64,000 bases of DNA from Telluria mixta (GCF_029223865.1 NZ_CP119520.1:3720001-3784000), one strand, 5' to 3'; numbered from the stretch's first letter, positions 7,372 to 18,089 are shown. Program-made: numbers and translations. Notes: a model not told the origin generated them from the sequence alone.

Positions 7372-9084
7372 ATGACCACACACGATCCCAGACTCCTCCA
7401 CAAGGGTGTGCTCGCGGTACGCCGCAACACCATCCGCCGCCTGCTGCATTCGGTGTTCGGCATCGAACACCTGCGCGACGGCCAGCAACGCGTGATCGAC
7501 AGCGTCCTCGATGGCAGGGACACGCTGGCGATCATGCCGACCGGCAGCGGTAAATCGCTGTGCTACCAGATCCCGGCCCGTATCCTCGACGGCATGACGG
7601 TCGTCGTCTCGCCGCTCATCTCGCTGATGAAAGACCAGCTGGAAAAGCTCGGGGAACTGGGCATCCGCGCGGAGCAGGTCAACAGCAGTCTGTCGGCGGA
7701 AGAGGAGAGGACGGCGCTGGCGGCGATCGAGGAGGGTCGCTGCGAGATCGTGTTCTGCACGCCGGAGCGCCTCACGATGCCCGAGTTCGTCGACGTACTG
7801 AAGGCCGTCAGGATCGCCCTCGTGGTCGTTGACGAAGCCCACTGCATCTCGCAGTGGGGGCACGATTTCCGCCCGGCCTATCTCGAGATGGGCGGTGCGA
7901 TCGAGGCACTGGGCCGCCCGCCCGTGCTGGCGCTGACGGCGACCGCGACGGAAGACGTCGTCGAGGACATCGGCCGCCAGTTGAACCGTCCAAAGATGAA
8001 CGTCATCAACACCGGCATCTACCGGCCGAACCTTCAATATGCCGTCGTGCAGGTGACGAACCCGGACGAGAAACTGCAGGAGGCACTGCGCCTCGTGCGT
8101 GAAACCCAAGGAACGGGCATCGTCTACGCCGCCACCGTCAAGATGGCCGAGGAGATGCACCAGGTGCTGCTGGACGCCGGCGAATCCGTCACGCTCTACC
8201 ACGGCAAGCTGCCCGCCGCCGAGCGCAAGGCGAACCAGGAACTGTTCATGAACGACGAACGGCGCGTGATGGTGGCGACCAACGCGTTCGGCATGGGCAT
8301 CGACAAGCCGGACACGCGCTTCGTCATCCACTTGCAGATCCCCGCGAACCTGGAAGCCTACTACCAGGAATCCGGCCGCGCGGGCCGCGACGGCCAGGAT
8401 GCCAGCTGCACCCTGCTGTTCCTGCAGGACGACAAGCGCGTGCAGCAGTTCTTCCTCGTGAAGCACTACCCGACGGCGGACGAGATCCGCGCCGTGTACG
8501 AGGCCGTGCACGCGCTGGCCGGGAACGAGACGGCGACGCCGGACCGCGTGGACGATGTGGCCGGCGAGCTGGCCGGGCCGCACCTGAAGGTGTGCCTGAA
8601 ACTGCTGAAGGATGCGAAGCTGCTGCGCCAGAACCGCAAGCTCGCGTACCTGCCCGGCAGCGCGACGCCCGACGATAAACTGTTCACGGCGATGGCCGAG
8701 GTCTATCGCCAGAAGCAGGAGCGCGACAAGGAAGCGCTGGAACAGATGGTATCGTATGCCGTGAGCGGTTTCTGCCGCTGGAAGCTGCTGCTCGACTATT
8801 TCGGCGACGAGGTCGAAGGCTTCGAGAAGTGCTGCCGCTGCGACAACTGCCTGAATCCGCCGGCCGCCGTGCTGACGGAGGAGATCGAAATCCGCGACGA
8901 CGAATTCGACCGCGAACCGGAAGGCCAGGCGCCCGCCGGCCCCGCGTTCGACACCGGCGCGCGCGTGACGGTGCCGAAATATGGCGAAGGCGTCGTGCTC
9001 TCCATGGCCGGGGACCAGGTCCACATCGAATTCCCGGACGGCGAGCAGCGCGCGTTCCTCGCCGACTTCGTGACGCCAGCGTAA
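7372..9084 (+). CDS. recQ: RecQ-family ATP-dependent DNA helicase
   Basis: 570 residues from the ATG at 7372; an in-frame upstream codon at 7276 adds 32 non-conserved residues. The 3'-5' helicase has Walker A (MPTGSGKSLCYQ), the DEAH box in VVDEAHCISQWGHDFRPAY, and motif VI in YYQESGRAGRDGQ. The RecQ zinc-binding cysteines are in EKCCRCDNC. The last 60 residues (GARVTVPKYGEGVVLS) look like a small beta barrel rather than a standard HRDC domain. It stands 19 bases before the ligase-associated repair operon in the same direction, so co-transcription is likely. Confidence 0.93.
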   Translation: MTTHDPRLLHKGVLAVRRNTIRRLLHSVFGIEHLRDGQQRVIDSVLDGRDTLAIMPTGSGKSLCYQIPARILDGMTVVVSPLISLMKDQLEKLGELGIRAEQVNSSLSAEEERTALAAIEEGRCEIVFCTPERLTMPEFVDVLKAVRIALVVVDEAHCISQWGHDFRPAYLEMGGAIEALGRPPVLALTATATEDVVEDIGRQLNRPKMNVINTGIYRPNLQYAVVQVTNPDEKLQEALRLVRETQGTGIVYAATVKMAEEMHQVLLDAGESVTLYHGKLPAAERKANQELFMNDERRVMVATNAFGMGIDKPDTRFVIHLQIPANLEAYYQESGRAGRDGQDASCTLLFLQDDKRVQQFFLVKHYPTADEIRAVYEAVHALAGNETATPDRVDDVAGELAGPHLKVCLKLLKDAKLLRQNRKLAYLPGSATPDDKLFTAMAEVYRQKQERDKEALEQMVSYAVSGFCRWKLLLDYFGDEVEGFEKCCRCDNCLNPPAAVLTEEIEIRDDEFDREPEGQAPAGPAFDTGARVTVPKYGEGVVLSMAGDQVHIEFPDGEQRAFLADFVTPA

Positions 9085-9103
9085 CAAGGAGGACGCCAAC
9101 CGC

Positions 9104-10159
9104 ATGGGAGACATGGTCGTCGTACGCAAGGAAGGCCTGTACTGTGTGCCGGGCCAGTTCTACATCGACCCGTGGCGGCCGGTCGACCGGGCCGTCATCA
9201 CCCATGCGCACGGCGACCACGCGCGCTGGGGCCATAAGCATTACCTGGCCTCGAAGCAAAGCGTCGGTATCCTGAAGTCGCGCCTCGGCCAGGACATCAA
9301 CATCGACGGCGTCGACTATGGCGACAAGGTCGTCCACAACGGCGTGACGATCTCGCTGCACCCGGCCGGCCACGTGCTGGGTTCGGCCCAGATCCGCATG
9401 GAGTACGAAGGCGAGATCTGGGTCGCGTCGGGCGACTACAAGGTCGAGCCGGATGCCACCTGCGCCCCGTTCGAAGCCGTGCGCTGCCACACCTTCATCA
9501 CCGAATCCACGTTCGGCCTGCCGATCTACCGCTGGGATCCGCAGCAGGACGTCTTCGACGACATCAACGGCTGGTGGCGCCGCAACGCGGAAGAGGGCCG
9601 CACGAGCATCCTGTACGCCTACGCGTTCGGCAAGGCGCAGCGCCTGTTGTGCGGCCTCGATCCTTCTATTGGTCCCATCGTCTGCCACGGTGCCGTCGAG
9701 CCGCTGAACCGCATCTACCGCGAGGGCGGCGTGGTGCTGCCGCACACGCAGATGGTGAGCGAGACGGACAAGGCCGATCTGAAAAAGGCGCTCGTGCTGG
9801 CGCCGCCGTCCGCATCCGGCTCGCCTTGGACGCGCCGCTTCGGCGATTACTCCGACGCGTTCGCGAGCGGCTGGATGCTGCTGCGCGGCGCGCGCCGGCG
9901 GCGCGGCGTCGACCGCGGCTTCGTGCTGTCCGACCATGCCGACTGGCCCGGCCTGCTGGACGCGATCCACGCCACGGGCGCGCAGCAGGTGATCGTCACG
10001 CACGGTTCGATTCCCGTGATGGTGCGCTGGCTGTGCCAGATCGGCCTCGATGCGAAAGCGTTCGACACGGAATACGGCGAGGAGGACGACGAAGCCGTCG
10101 GCGCGACGCCCGGCGAACCCCAGGTCGAACAAGAGCCAGGGGAGGCGAAGGATGCGTGA
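9104..10159 (+). CDS. Ligase-associated DNA exonuclease (MBL fold)
   Basis: 351 residues. The metallo-beta-lactamase/beta-CASP-type metal motif HxHxDH is in ITHAHGDHARWG, with further conserved histidines in HPAGHVLGSAQ and VLSDHADW. It matches the exonuclease of the bacterial ligase-associated DNA damage response module (SNM1-like). AAGGAGG lies ten bases before the ATG. Its last eight bases overlap the ligase start. The other three members of the known four-gene module follow immediately. Confidence 0.92.
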   Translation: MGDMVVVRKEGLYCVPGQFYIDPWRPVDRAVITHAHGDHARWGHKHYLASKQSVGILKSRLGQDINIDGVDYGDKVVHNGVTISLHPAGHVLGSAQIRMEYEGEIWVASGDYKVEPDATCAPFEAVRCHTFITESTFGLPIYRWDPQQDVFDDINGWWRRNAEEGRTSILYAYAFGKAQRLLCGLDPSIGPIVCHGAVEPLNRIYREGGVVLPHTQMVSETDKADLKKALVLAPPSASGSPWTRRFGDYSDAFASGWMLLRGARRRRGVDRGFVLSDHADWPGLLDAIHATGAQQVIVTHGSIPVMVRWLCQIGLDAKAFDTEYGEEDDEAVGATPGEPQVEQEPGEAKDA

Positions 10160-11783
10160 ATTCGCCCGCCTGTACGCCGAACTCGACGAAACCACCGCCA
10201 CCAACCGCAAGCTTGAGGCGCTGCAGAATTACTTTGCCAGCGCCGCCCCGGAAAACGCCGCGTGGGCCGTGTACTTCCTCGCCGGCGGCAAGCCGCGCCA
10301 GGCCGTGCCGAGCAAACTCATGCGCCAGTACGCCATCGAATACGCGGGCCTGGACGACTGGCTGTTCGACGAATCGTACGCCGCCGTCGGCGACACGGCC
10401 GAGACCATCGCCCACATCCTGCCGCCCCCGAAACACCACAGCGACGTGGGCCTGGCTGTGTGGATGGAAGAGCGTATCGGCCCGTTGCGCGGCGCCGATC
10501 CGGGCACGATCCGCGCAGCGCTGTTCTCGTACTGGGACGAACTCACGTGGCGCGAACGCTTCCTGTTCGGGAAGCTGATCGGCGGCGGCTTCCGCGTGGG
10601 CGTGTCGAAGCTGCTCGTCACGCGCGCGCTGGCGTCCATCGCCGCGGTCGATTCGAAGCTGATCGCGCAGCGCCTGATGGGCTGGACGGATGGCCGTGTG
10701 AAGCCGACGGCGGCGGGTTTCCTGCAGCTGATCGCGGCGCAGACCGACAACGAACACAAGCTGCGCGGCGGCCAGCCTTATCCCTTCTTCCTCGCGCACC
10801 AGCTGCAGGGCGAACCTGGCGCTCTGGGCGACATGGGCGACTGGCAGGTCGAGTGGAAGTACGACGGCATCCGAGCGCAACTCGTGCGGCGCGGCGGGCA
10901 GAACTACCTGTGGTCGCGCGGCGAGGACCTGATCACGGAGCGCTTTCCCGAACTGGCGGGTTTATCTCTGCCGGAAGGGACGGTCGTCGACGGCGAGGTG
11001 CTGATCTGGACGACAGGCGATTCACCGGCACCGTTCGCCGACCTGCAGAAGCGCATCGGCCGCAAGACCTTGTCCGCGAAATTGCTGGCCGAGCTGCCGG
11101 CGGTGCTGCTCGCGTACGACCTGCTGGAACTGGACGGCGTCGACACGCGCGCGCTGCCCCAGCACGAGCGGCGCGCGCTGCTGGAGACGCTCGTCACGGG
11201 CGCCGCGCAACCGCAGCTGCGCATCTCCCCGCTCGTGACCGCCGACAGCTGGGACGACCTCGGCAAGCTGCGGGCGGAATCGCGGGCGCGCGGCGTCGAA
11301 GGCATGATGCTGAAGGCACGGAACGCGCAGTACGGCGTAGGCCGCACGAAGGATGTGGGCACGTGGTGGAAGTGGAAGATCGATCCGTATGCCATCGACG
11401 CGGTGCTGATCTACGCGCAGGCGGGCAGTGGACGGCGCGCGTCGCTGTACACGGACTACACGTTCGCCGTGTGGGATGGCGAGGGCGACGCGCGCAAGCT
11501 GGTGCCGTTCGCGAAAGCCTATTCCGGCCTCACGGATGCGGAGATCGCCCAGGTCGACAACATCATCCGCAAGACGACGGTGGAAAAATTCGGGCCCGTG
11601 CGGTCCGTGAAGCCGACGATGGTGTTCGAGATCGGCTTCGAGGGCATCGCGCTGTCCACGCGCCACAAGGCCGGCATCGCCGTGCGCTTCCCGCGCATCC
11701 TGCGGCGGCGCGACGACAAGCCCGTCGAAGAGGCCGATACGCTCGATACGTTGAAAGGCCTGCTGGGAGCCGTCACGCCATGA
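10152..11783 (+). CDS. ATP-dependent DNA ligase (ligase-associated operon type)
   Basis: 543 residues from the ATG at 10152, which has GGGAGGCGAAGG upstream and overlaps the exonuclease stop; an in-frame earlier codon at 10050 only adds low-complexity basic residues. Order: an N-terminal DNA-binding domain (to about 200), the adenylation domain with catalytic Lys in [10 protein letters not shown] (about residue 237), and EGMMLKARN and WWKWKIDP motifs. A C-terminal OB domain follows. This ligase type seals nicks, probably in DNA damage repair, alongside the cell's NAD-dependent LigA (not in this window). Its stop overlaps the helicase start by ATGA. Confidence 0.93.
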   Translation: MREFARLYAELDETTATNRKLEALQNYFASAAPENAAWAVYFLAGGKPRQAVPSKLMRQYAIEYAGLDDWLFDESYAAVGDTAETIAHILPPPKHHSDVGLAVWMEERIGPLRGADPGTIRAALFSYWDELTWRERFLFGKLIGGGFRVGVSKLLVTRALASIAAVDSKLIAQRLMGWTDGRVKPTAAGFLQLIAAQTDNEHKLRGGQPYPFFLAHQLQGEPGALGDMGDWQVEWKYDGIRAQLVRRGGQNYLWSRGEDLITERFPELAGLSLPEGTVVDGEVLIWTTGDSPAPFADLQKRIGRKTLSAKLLAELPAVLLAYDLLELDGVDTRALPQHERRALLETLVTGAAQPQLRISPLVTADSWDDLGKLRAESRARGVEGMMLKARNAQYGVGRTKDVGTWWKWKIDPYAIDAVLIYAQAGSGRRASLYTDYTFAVWDGEGDARKLVPFAKAYSGLTDAEIAQVDNIIRKTTVEKFGPVRSVKPTMVFEIGFEGIALSTRHKAGIAVRFPRILRRRDDKPVEEADTLDTLKGLLGAVTP

Positions 11784-14266
11784 CCAAGACACAGGCGGAA
11801 GCGGCGGTCGACGCCTGGTTCGCAGCGCGCGGCTGGAAGGTATTCCCGTTCCAGCGCGCCGTGTGGAAGGCCGCGCTGGCGGGCGAATCGGGCCTGCTGC
11901 ATGCGAACACGGGGGCCGGTAAAACGTACGCCGTGTGGTTCGCGGCGCTGCTGCGCGGTGCCAATCGGAGTCGCCGCGCGAACGCGGGCCTGCGCGTGCT
12001 GTGGATCACGCCGATGCGTGCGCTGGCGGCGGACACGCAGCGCTCGCTGGAAGTGTCCACGGCCGAACTGGCGGCCGCGAGCCCGGACGTCATCGGCACG
12101 TGGACGATCGGCGCGCGCACGGGCGACACGGGCGCGGCCGAGCGCGCGCGCCAGTCCAAGTCGCTGCCCGGTGCGCTGATCACGACGCCGGAAAGCCTGT
12201 CGCTGCTGTTGTCCCATGCCGCCGCGCGCGACCAGTTCAGGCACCTCGACATGATCATCATCGACGAGTGGCATGAGCTGATGGGCAGCAAACGCGGCGT
12301 GCAGGTGCAGCTCGCGCTCGCCCGGCTGCGGCGCTGGAATCCGGGCCTCGTCGTGTGGGGCCTGTCGGCCACGATGGGCAATCTGGCGGAGGCGCGCAGC
12401 GTGCTGCTGGGCGATCCGGATGCGGGCGTGCTCGTCGAGGGCGACCTGAAAAAGCAGATCGTCGTCGACTGCCTCGTGCCGCAGAGTGTCGCGCGTTTTC
12501 CGTGGGCCGGCCACCTGGGCCTGCAGATGCTGCAGCCGGTCATCGCCGAGATCGAGAACCACGAGGCGACGCTGGTCTTCACGAACACGCGTTCGCAATC
12601 GGAGCTGTGGTACCAGAACATCATCGAAGCGCGTCCGGACTGGGCGGGCCTCGTCGCGCTGCATCACGGTTCGCTCGACCGCGAGGTGCGCGAATGGGTC
12701 GAGACGGGCCTGAAGCGCGGCGACCTGAAGGCCGTCGTGTGCACGGCGAGCCTGGACCTGGGCGTGGATTTCCTGCCCGTCGAGCGCGTACTGCAGGTGG
12801 GCAGCGCGAAAGGCATCGCGCGGCTGCTGCAGCGTGCGGGCCGCAGCGGCCACGCGCCGGGCCGTATCTCGCGCGTGACGCTCGTGCCGACGAACAGTTT
12901 GGAATTGCTGGAAGCGGCCGGCGCCAAGCGTGCGGTGGCCACGCGCCGCATCGAAGCGCGGCAGGTGCCGAACAAGCCGTTCGACGTGCTCGTGCAGCAC
13001 CTCGTCACCGTCGCGCTGGGCGGCGGCTTCCGGTCCGAGGACTTCTACGAGGAAGTCAAAAGCGCGTGGTCGTACCGCCACCTGACGCCGGAGGAATGGC
13101 AGTGGGCGCTGGATTTCGTCGCGCGCGGCGGCCAGAGCCTGACGATTTATCCGGAGTACAAGCGCGTGCTGCCGGACGAGGAGGGCGTCTATCGCGTGCC
13201 CGACGTGAAGATCGGCCGGCGCCACCGCATGGGGATCGGGACCATCGTGTCGGATGCGCAGATGCAGGTGAAGTACGTGAGCGGCGGCCGCATCGGCAGC
13301 GTGGAGGAATCGTTCATCGGGCGCATGAAGCCGGGCGACCGCTTCCTGTTCTCCGGCCGCATCCTGGAACTCGTGCGTGTGCACGAGATGACGGCGTACG
13401 TGAAGCGCTCGGAATCGACGCGCGGCGCCGTCAGCCGCTGGCAGGGCACCAAGATGCCGCTGTCGTCCGAGCTCGCGCACGCGGCGCTGGAAGAACTCAA
13501 GCTGGCCGGCGAGGGCGTCTATGACGGGCCGGAGATGCGCGCGCTGCAGCCGCTGCTGGAAATCCAGGCCCGCTGGTCGGCGCTGCCCGACAGCGACGTG
13601 CTCGTCGTGGAAAGCATGAAGAGCCGCGAGGGCTACCACCTGTTCGTGTACCCGTTCGCGGGACGGGCCGTGCACACGGGGCTCGCGTCGCTGTTCGCGT
13701 ACCGCGTGGGCCGCGTCATGCCCAGCACGTTTTCCATCGCGATCAACGATTACGGGCTCGAACTGCTGGCGCCCGAAGCCGTGGACTGGGCCACCGTATT
13801 CGACGCGGAGACGGGGGCCGACGTCGGCCTGTTCGACACGTCGCACCTGCTGGAGGACGTGCTGGACAGCCTGAACGCGACGCAGCTGTCGCAGCAGCGC
13901 TTCCGCGAGGTGGCGCGCATCGCGGGGCTGATCTTCCAGGGCTATCCGGGCCAGCATAAATCCATGCGCCAGGTGCAGGCGTCGTCGTCGCTGTTCTTCG
14001 AAGTCTTCCGCAAGCACGACAGCGGCAACCTGCTGCTCACGCAGGCCGAGCGCGAAGTGCTGGAGCAGGAACTGGAACTCACGCGGCTGCGCGACACGCT
14101 CGTCGAACTGCATGCGCGCCGCATCGCGTTCCGCGAGGTGAAGCGCGCCACGCCGTTCGGCTTTCCGCTGATGGTCGAGCGCTTCCGCGAAAAGGTCAGC
14201 ACGGAAAAGCTGGCGGACCGCGTCGCGCGCATGGTGCGGGAACTCGAAAAGGCGGCCGAGGCATGA
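11780..14266 (+). CDS. Ligase-associated DEXH-box helicase (Lhr-like)
   Basis: 828 residues from the ATG at 11780, the ATGA overlap with the ligase. The frame stays open far upstream (to 10262), but that part is out of frame with, and antiparallel in content to, the real ligase. Walker A is in [11 protein letters not shown] (about residue 42), the DEWH box in [15 protein letters not shown] (about 160), and [12 protein letters not shown] is motif VI. The long C-terminal region resembles the Lhr core. Superfamily-2 helicases of this group unwind DNA 3'-5' and are paired with the ligase, exonuclease and phosphoesterase found here. Confidence 0.93.
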   Translation: MTKTQAEAAVDAWFAARGWKVFPFQRAVWKAALAGESGLLHANTGAGKTYAVWFAALLRGANRSRRANAGLRVLWITPMRALAADTQRSLEVSTAELAAASPDVIGTWTIGARTGDTGAAERARQSKSLPGALITTPESLSLLLSHAAARDQFRHLDMIIIDEWHELMGSKRGVQVQLALARLRRWNPGLVVWGLSATMGNLAEARSVLLGDPDAGVLVEGDLKKQIVVDCLVPQSVARFPWAGHLGLQMLQPVIAEIENHEATLVFTNTRSQSELWYQNIIEARPDWAGLVALHHGSLDREVREWVETGLKRGDLKAVVCTASLDLGVDFLPVERVLQVGSAKGIARLLQRAGRSGHAPGRISRVTLVPTNSLELLEAAGAKRAVATRRIEARQVPNKPFDVLVQHLVTVALGGGFRSEDFYEEVKSAWSYRHLTPEEWQWALDFVARGGQSLTIYPEYKRVLPDEEGVYRVPDVKIGRRHRMGIGTIVSDAQMQVKYVSGGRIGSVEESFIGRMKPGDRFLFSGRILELVRVHEMTAYVKRSESTRGAVSRWQGTKMPLSSELAHAALEELKLAGEGVYDGPEMRALQPLLEIQARWSALPDSDVLVVESMKSREGYHLFVYPFAGRAVHTGLASLFAYRVGRVMPSTFSIAINDYGLELLAPEAVDWATVFDAETGADVGLFDTSHLLEDVLDSLNATQLSQQRFREVARIAGLIFQGYPGQHKSMRQVQASSSLFFEVFRKHDSGNLLLTQAEREVLEQELELTRLRDTLVELHARRIAFREVKRATPFGFPLMVERFREKVSTEKLADRVARMVRELEKAAEA

Positions 14267-14913
14267 GCAACGTCACGGTCGACGTCGCCGGCGAACAGCT
14301 CGTGCTGCTGCCCCAGAAGGCCGTGTACTGGCCGCGCGAAAAACTGCTGGCCATCGCCGACATCCACTTCGGCAAGGCGGCCGCGTTCCGCTCGTTCGGC
14401 ATTCCCGTGCCGCGCGGGACGACGACGGAAAACCTCGACGCCCTCGACGCCCTCATCGATGCGACGGGCGCGAATCACGTGCTGTTCCTCGGCGACTTTT
14501 TGCACGCGCGCGCGGCGCACGCGGCGGGCACGCAGGCCGTCATGCTCGCGTGGCGCCGGCGGCGCTGCGATCTCGTGCTGACGCTCGTGCGCGGCAACCA
14601 CGACAAGCACGCGGGCGACCCAGCCGACGTGCTCGGCATCGACCTCGTCGACGAGCCGTTCACGCTTGGTCCGCTGTCCTTCTGCCACCATCCGGACCTG
14701 GCTGCGCCCGGCTATGTGCTGGCGGGGCACGTCCACCCAGTTTATGTCTTGGCGACACGTTTCGACGCCCTGCGCCTGCCGTGCTTCGTCTTAGGGCCGC
14801 GTCGGATGATCCTGCCGTCATTCGGATCTTTTACCGGTGGACACAGCATCCACCCAGAGGAGGGCGACCGCATTTTCGTTACCTCCGGGGAAGCCGTGCA
14901 CAGCGTTCGCTAA
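14263..14913 (+). CDS. pdeM: Ligase-associated endonuclease / phosphoesterase PdeM
   Basis: 216 residues, overlapping the helicase stop by ATGA. It is a calcineurin-like metallophosphoesterase with metal-binding motifs in order: [26 protein letters not shown] and LAGHVHPVY. It is the fourth member of the ligase-associated DNA damage response module. The two ATGA junctions and the eight-base overlap upstream indicate translational coupling of all four genes. Confidence 0.92.
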   Translation: MSNVTVDVAGEQLVLLPQKAVYWPREKLLAIADIHFGKAAAFRSFGIPVPRGTTTENLDALDALIDATGANHVLFLGDFLHARAAHAAGTQAVMLAWRRRRCDLVLTLVRGNHDKHAGDPADVLGIDLVDEPFTLGPLSFCHHPDLAAPGYVLAGHVHPVYVLATRFDALRLPCFVLGPRRMILPSFGSFTGGHSIHPEEGDRIFVTSGEAVHSVR

Positions 14914-14982
14914 CGCACCGAGCCCGACATGAGCGCGGCGTAAGCTGGTCTTATCGACAACAAGACGAAGTCGGAGGATCCC

Positions 14983-16086
14983 ATGGCAACAACCCGACAG
15001 ACATTGGCCGCAGCCGTCGTGGCAGCGCTGCCTTTGCTCTCGATGACCGTGACGACGCCCGTGCAAGCGCAGGATCACCCGCGCGCGGCCCGGCTGGCGC
15101 CCCGCATCGACGGTTTCAACGTGGACGAAGTGCGGCGCCTGGAACCGGGCACCGAGCTGAACTTCGACCTGTACGGCACGCCGGGCGGCTATGCCACCCT
15201 GCGCATCGATGGCGCCACGCGCAACCTGACCTTGCAGGAAACGTCGCCGGGCACCTATCAGGGCACCTACACGATCAGCACGCACGATCGCATCAACCCC
15301 GGCAGCGCCGTCACCGCGAACCTGCGCGTGAACGACATGGTCACGACGCGCCTGCTGGCCGAATCGATCGTGCGCGGCCCCGGCCGTGACGACCGCAGCG
15401 ACCGCACCGCGTCCAACATGCCGCACGTGGAGCGTTTCGACGTGCGCGGCAGCGACGACCTCGGCCCGGGTAACGAGCTGAAATTCACCGTGCGCGGTAC
15501 GCCGGGTGCGAAGGTCGAGGTGCAGATTGCCGGTTCGCGCGGCATCTTCTTCCTGCCGGAAGTGCGGCCAGGCGAATACAGCGGCCTGTACACGATCCGC
15601 CGCGACGACCGTATCGCGCCGGATGCGGCCGTGACGGCCACGATCCGCGCCAACGGCCGCTATTCGACGGCCACCTTGGGCCAACCGCTGATGGCGGGCG
15701 GCAATGGCCAGGGTCTCAATCCGGCGGGCAGCCAGCCGCGCGTGGCACGCTACTGCACGAATTGCGCGACGGTGGAAGCCGTCAACGTCGTGCAGGTCAG
15801 CGGCGACGGCAGCTATCTTGGCACCGGTGCCGGCGCCGTCGTGGGCGGCCTCCTGGGCAACCAGGTCGGCAGCGGCAGCGGACGCACGGCGGCGACCGTC
15901 GCGGGCGCTGTCGGCGGCGCGATCGCGGGCCGCGAGATCGAACGCAATGCCAATGCGCGCCAGCGTTTCGAAGTCGTCGTGCGCTATGCCAACGGTGCCA
16001 CGCAGACGATCCCGTACGAAAACAATCCGGGCTTCCGCGTGGGCGACCGCGTGAAGGTCAGCGATGGCGTGCTGATCCGCGACTGA
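14983..16086 (+). CDS. Exported protein with two beta-rich repeats and a glycine-zipper 2TM domain
   Basis: 367 residues. GGAGG precedes the ATG, and a signal peptide ends near residue 29 (TTPVQAQ). Two related segments of about 85 residues (about 38-125 and 139-225) share the pattern LEPGTEL / LGPGNEL, then GTPG, then PGTYQGTYTI / PGEYSGLYTI. After them comes a glycine-zipper segment (GAVVGGLLGNQVGSGSGRT to GGAIAGREIE, about 280-325) as in Rickettsia 17-kDa-type envelope proteins, and a short beta tail ending VKVSDGVLIRD. Likely outer-membrane or periplasmic; function unknown. Confidence 0.8.
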   Translation: MATTRQTLAAAVVAALPLLSMTVTTPVQAQDHPRAARLAPRIDGFNVDEVRRLEPGTELNFDLYGTPGGYATLRIDGATRNLTLQETSPGTYQGTYTISTHDRINPGSAVTANLRVNDMVTTRLLAESIVRGPGRDDRSDRTASNMPHVERFDVRGSDDLGPGNELKFTVRGTPGAKVEVQIAGSRGIFFLPEVRPGEYSGLYTIRRDDRIAPDAAVTATIRANGRYSTATLGQPLMAGGNGQGLNPAGSQPRVARYCTNCATVEAVNVVQVSGDGSYLGTGAGAVVGGLLGNQVGSGSGRTAATVAGAVGGAIAGREIERNANARQRFEVVVRYANGATQTIPYENNPGFRVGDRVKVSDGVLIRD

Positions 16087-16106
16087 AGATCAGCACCAGA
16101 AAACAG

Positions 16107-16138
16107 AAAGCCGGCTTCCGCGCGGAACCGGCTTTTTT
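16107..16138. terminator. Terminator between convergent genes
   Basis: AAAGCCGGCTTCCGCG pairs with CGCGGAACCGGCTTT and a T run follows on the + strand; the A run at the other side allows use on the - strand. It separates the glycine-zipper gene (+) from the Crp/Fnr gene (-). Confidence 0.85.
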
Positions 16139-16169
16139 CGTTCGACGGCAGGATCGTGCGTGGTGCTGC

Positions 16170-17027
16170 TCAGGCCGTGGCCAGGACCTGGCCGTCGCCG
16201 GCGCTGTCCGCTTCGGCCTTGTGCTTGGCGTTCTGCTTGGCGCGCGAGCGCGACGGCGGCAGTCGGCGCAGCGTCTTGAGGGCTTCCGGATCCTTGATGC
16301 CGATGGTGCGCTGGTCGACCGTGATCAGGCCGATTTCGTTGAAAGCGGACAAGGTGCGGCTGACCGTCTCGAGCGTCAGGCCGAGATAGCTGCCGATCTC
16401 ATGGCGCGTCATGCGCAGGTTGAACAGTTTGCTCGAATACCCCATCGCGGCGAAACGTTCCGCCAGCGAGATCAGGAAGCGTGCCACGCGCGCTTCGGCC
16501 GAGAGGGCCCCGAGCATGCCGATCATGGCCTGTTCGCGTACCAGTTCGCGGCTCATCACGCCGTACATCAGGTTCTCGAGCTCGGCATGCACGCGGCCGA
16601 GCGCGGTGAGCTTCTTGAACGGCACGAGGATCAGGTCGCAGTCGGACAGGGCGACGGCTTCCGACGCGTAATGGCGCGTGTGAATGCCGTCGACGCCGAG
16701 CATGTCGCCCTTCATCGGGAAGCTGAGGACCTGTTCGTTGCCGAACTCATCGATCAGAACCGTTTTCAGGAAACCGGAGTTGACGATGTACAGGGTGTCG
16801 AACGCCTGCCCGATCGTGTGCACGCGCTGTCCGGTCTTGAACTGGACGTGCTGGAACAGGAGTTCTTCGGTGTTCATCGAGACGGCGGCCGGGATGTGAA
16901 GCAGGTCGCAGACCTCTTTCAGGTTCGACCAGAGACGGCCCTGGCGTTGGCGTCCGGCTTCCATCTGTGACGAGTGCAGGGTCGACGGGGAGGCGTTGCG
17001 TTGTTCTGAAGTTAGCTGGGACTGCAT
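16170..17027 (-). CDS. Crp/Fnr-family transcription regulator
   Basis: 285 residues from the ATG at 17027, which has GGAG six bases upstream; an ATG at 17033 is too close to that site. Order: an N-terminal region of about 50 residues, a cyclic-nucleotide-binding-like beta barrel, a dimer helix, and a winged HTH (MTRHEIGSYLGLTLETVSRTL) with the E..SR recognition helix of the FNR subgroup. Only Cys in EVCDLL and SDCDLI are visible, so the four-cysteine iron-sulphur site of FNR is missing. A basic tail (RLPPSRSRAKQNAKHKAE) ends the protein. It lies downstream of NarL-type and Usp genes in the same orientation. Confidence 0.88.
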   Translation of the reverse strand: MQSQLTSEQRNASPSTLHSSQMEAGRQRQGRLWSNLKEVCDLLHIPAAVSMNTEELLFQHVQFKTGQRVHTIGQAFDTLYIVNSGFLKTVLIDEFGNEQVLSFPMKGDMLGVDGIHTRHYASEAVALSDCDLILVPFKKLTALGRVHAELENLMYGVMSRELVREQAMIGMLGALSAEARVARFLISLAERFAAMGYSSKLFNLRMTRHEIGSYLGLTLETVSRTLSAFNEIGLITVDQRTIGIKDPEALKTLRRLPPSRSRAKQNAKHKAEADSAGDGQVLATA

Positions 17028-17033
17028 ACTCAT

Positions 17034-17392
17034 CTCCAGGTTTAGGATTTCAAAGAACTAAGCTGCGGTCCGGTGGTGCCAGTGCGGTATCGGAGCCACA
17101 GAGCTGACTGGATACGGATATGGACCGCAGGCAAGTCGAAACGCTGAAGTCAGTATGCCAACACGAGTCCGGCATTAATATCAGCAACGGCTGAATGTGT
17201 AGTAGGAGGGAGCGTCAGCTTGTAGGAGTTTTCTTACCGTTCAACTGCCAACGGCGGGAAGTCACGAGTGAAGCGCGTGTAGGATTACGCGAGCGGGCGG
17301 CGGGCCCTGCATGGCCGGAAAAGGCCGGAAAAGGCCGGGGCAGGGCACGAAAAGTGTCGCTTGAATGTCAAATATGTTTCGTGCCGTGCCGT
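17034..17392. other. Intergenic region without a supported gene
   Basis: The 359 bases between the Crp/Fnr gene and the NarL-type gene hold no convincing frame with a ribosome site. A short direct repeat GGCCGGAAAA occurs twice near 17311-17332. The part near 17041-17180 probably holds the promoter of the Crp/Fnr gene, but I see no clear -35/-10 pair or FNR box. Confidence 0.5.
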
Positions 17393-18037
17393 TCAGGCTT
17401 TCATCGGCGCAAGCAGACGATGCGCCACCGCATACTGGACCATTTCCGACAGCGAGGTCATGCCCATTTTCTGCATGATGCGGGTCTTGTGCGTGCTGAC
17501 CGTCTTGACGGACAGGTGCAGGTTGTTCGCGATCTCGGTGATCGATTTGCCGCCCACGAGGAGCGAGAACACTTCGAATTCGCGATCCGAGAGTTGCTTG
17601 TGCAGCAGCTGCTCGTTCGGCGCCATGATGTTCAGCGCCAGTTGCTCGGCCACTTCCGTGCTGATGTACGGGCGGCCGGAAGCCACCTTGCGGATCGCAC
17701 CGACGAGCTGCGTGCCGGCACTTTCCTTGGTGAGATAGCCCTGGGCTCCCGCCCGGATGGCGCGCACGGCGTACTGTTCTTCCTCGTGCATCGTCAGGAT
17801 CAGGATGGCGAGCTTGGGCGCTTCGCTGCGCACCTGGCGGATCAGGTCGACGCCGCTGCGGCCGGGCATGGACAGGTCCAGCAGCAGCAGGTCGAAGCCG
17901 CCCTGGCGTACCAGCGACAGCACTTCGAAGCCGTTGATGGCTTCGCCGACGATCTCGATGTCGAGCGCGCCGTCGAGGATACGTTTGAGACCCTCGCGCA
18001 TGATCGTGTGGTCGTCGGCGATGACAATGCGAATCAT
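17393..18037 (-). CDS. NarL/FixJ-type response regulator
   Basis: 214 residues from the ATG at 18037, with AAGGGA seven bases upstream; a TTG at 18058 would add seven residues. The receiver domain has the acidic pair in VIADDHT, the phospho-acceptor Asp in LLLLDLSMPG (about residue 54) and Lys in GYLTKES. The LuxR-type HTH follows (LSDREFEVFSLLVGGKSITEIANNLHLSVKTV). It probably works with a sensor kinase not in this window. The neighbouring Usp and Crp/Fnr genes suggest an oxygen- or energy-stress response. Confidence 0.92.
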   Translation of the reverse strand: MIRIVIADDHTIMREGLKRILDGALDIEIVGEAINGFEVLSLVRQGGFDLLLLDLSMPGRSGVDLIRQVRSEAPKLAILILTMHEEEQYAVRAIRAGAQGYLTKESAGTQLVGAIRKVASGRPYISTEVAEQLALNIMAPNEQLLHKQLSDREFEVFSLLVGGKSITEIANNLHLSVKTVSTHKTRIMQKMGMTSLSEMVQYAVAHRLLAPMKA

Positions 18038-18089
18038 AGGATGTCCCTTAGGGATCAATTGTAAAATGAAGGTAAAAAGATATCACAGC

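Noticed and set aside
7198-9129. Long leftward open frame (643 codons) opposite recQ
   Set aside because: An artefact of high GC codon bias on the opposite strand of recQ. The translation is low-complexity, rich in Arg, His and Val, with no family similarity or ribosome site. The same holds for the many other frames opposite real genes, such as 11519-14113, 38002-39519 and 49923-52892.
10262-11779. Upstream extension of the ligase-associated helicase frame
   Set aside because: It is the +1 shadow of the ligase gene. The helicase family start matches the ATG at 11780 that overlaps the ligase stop.
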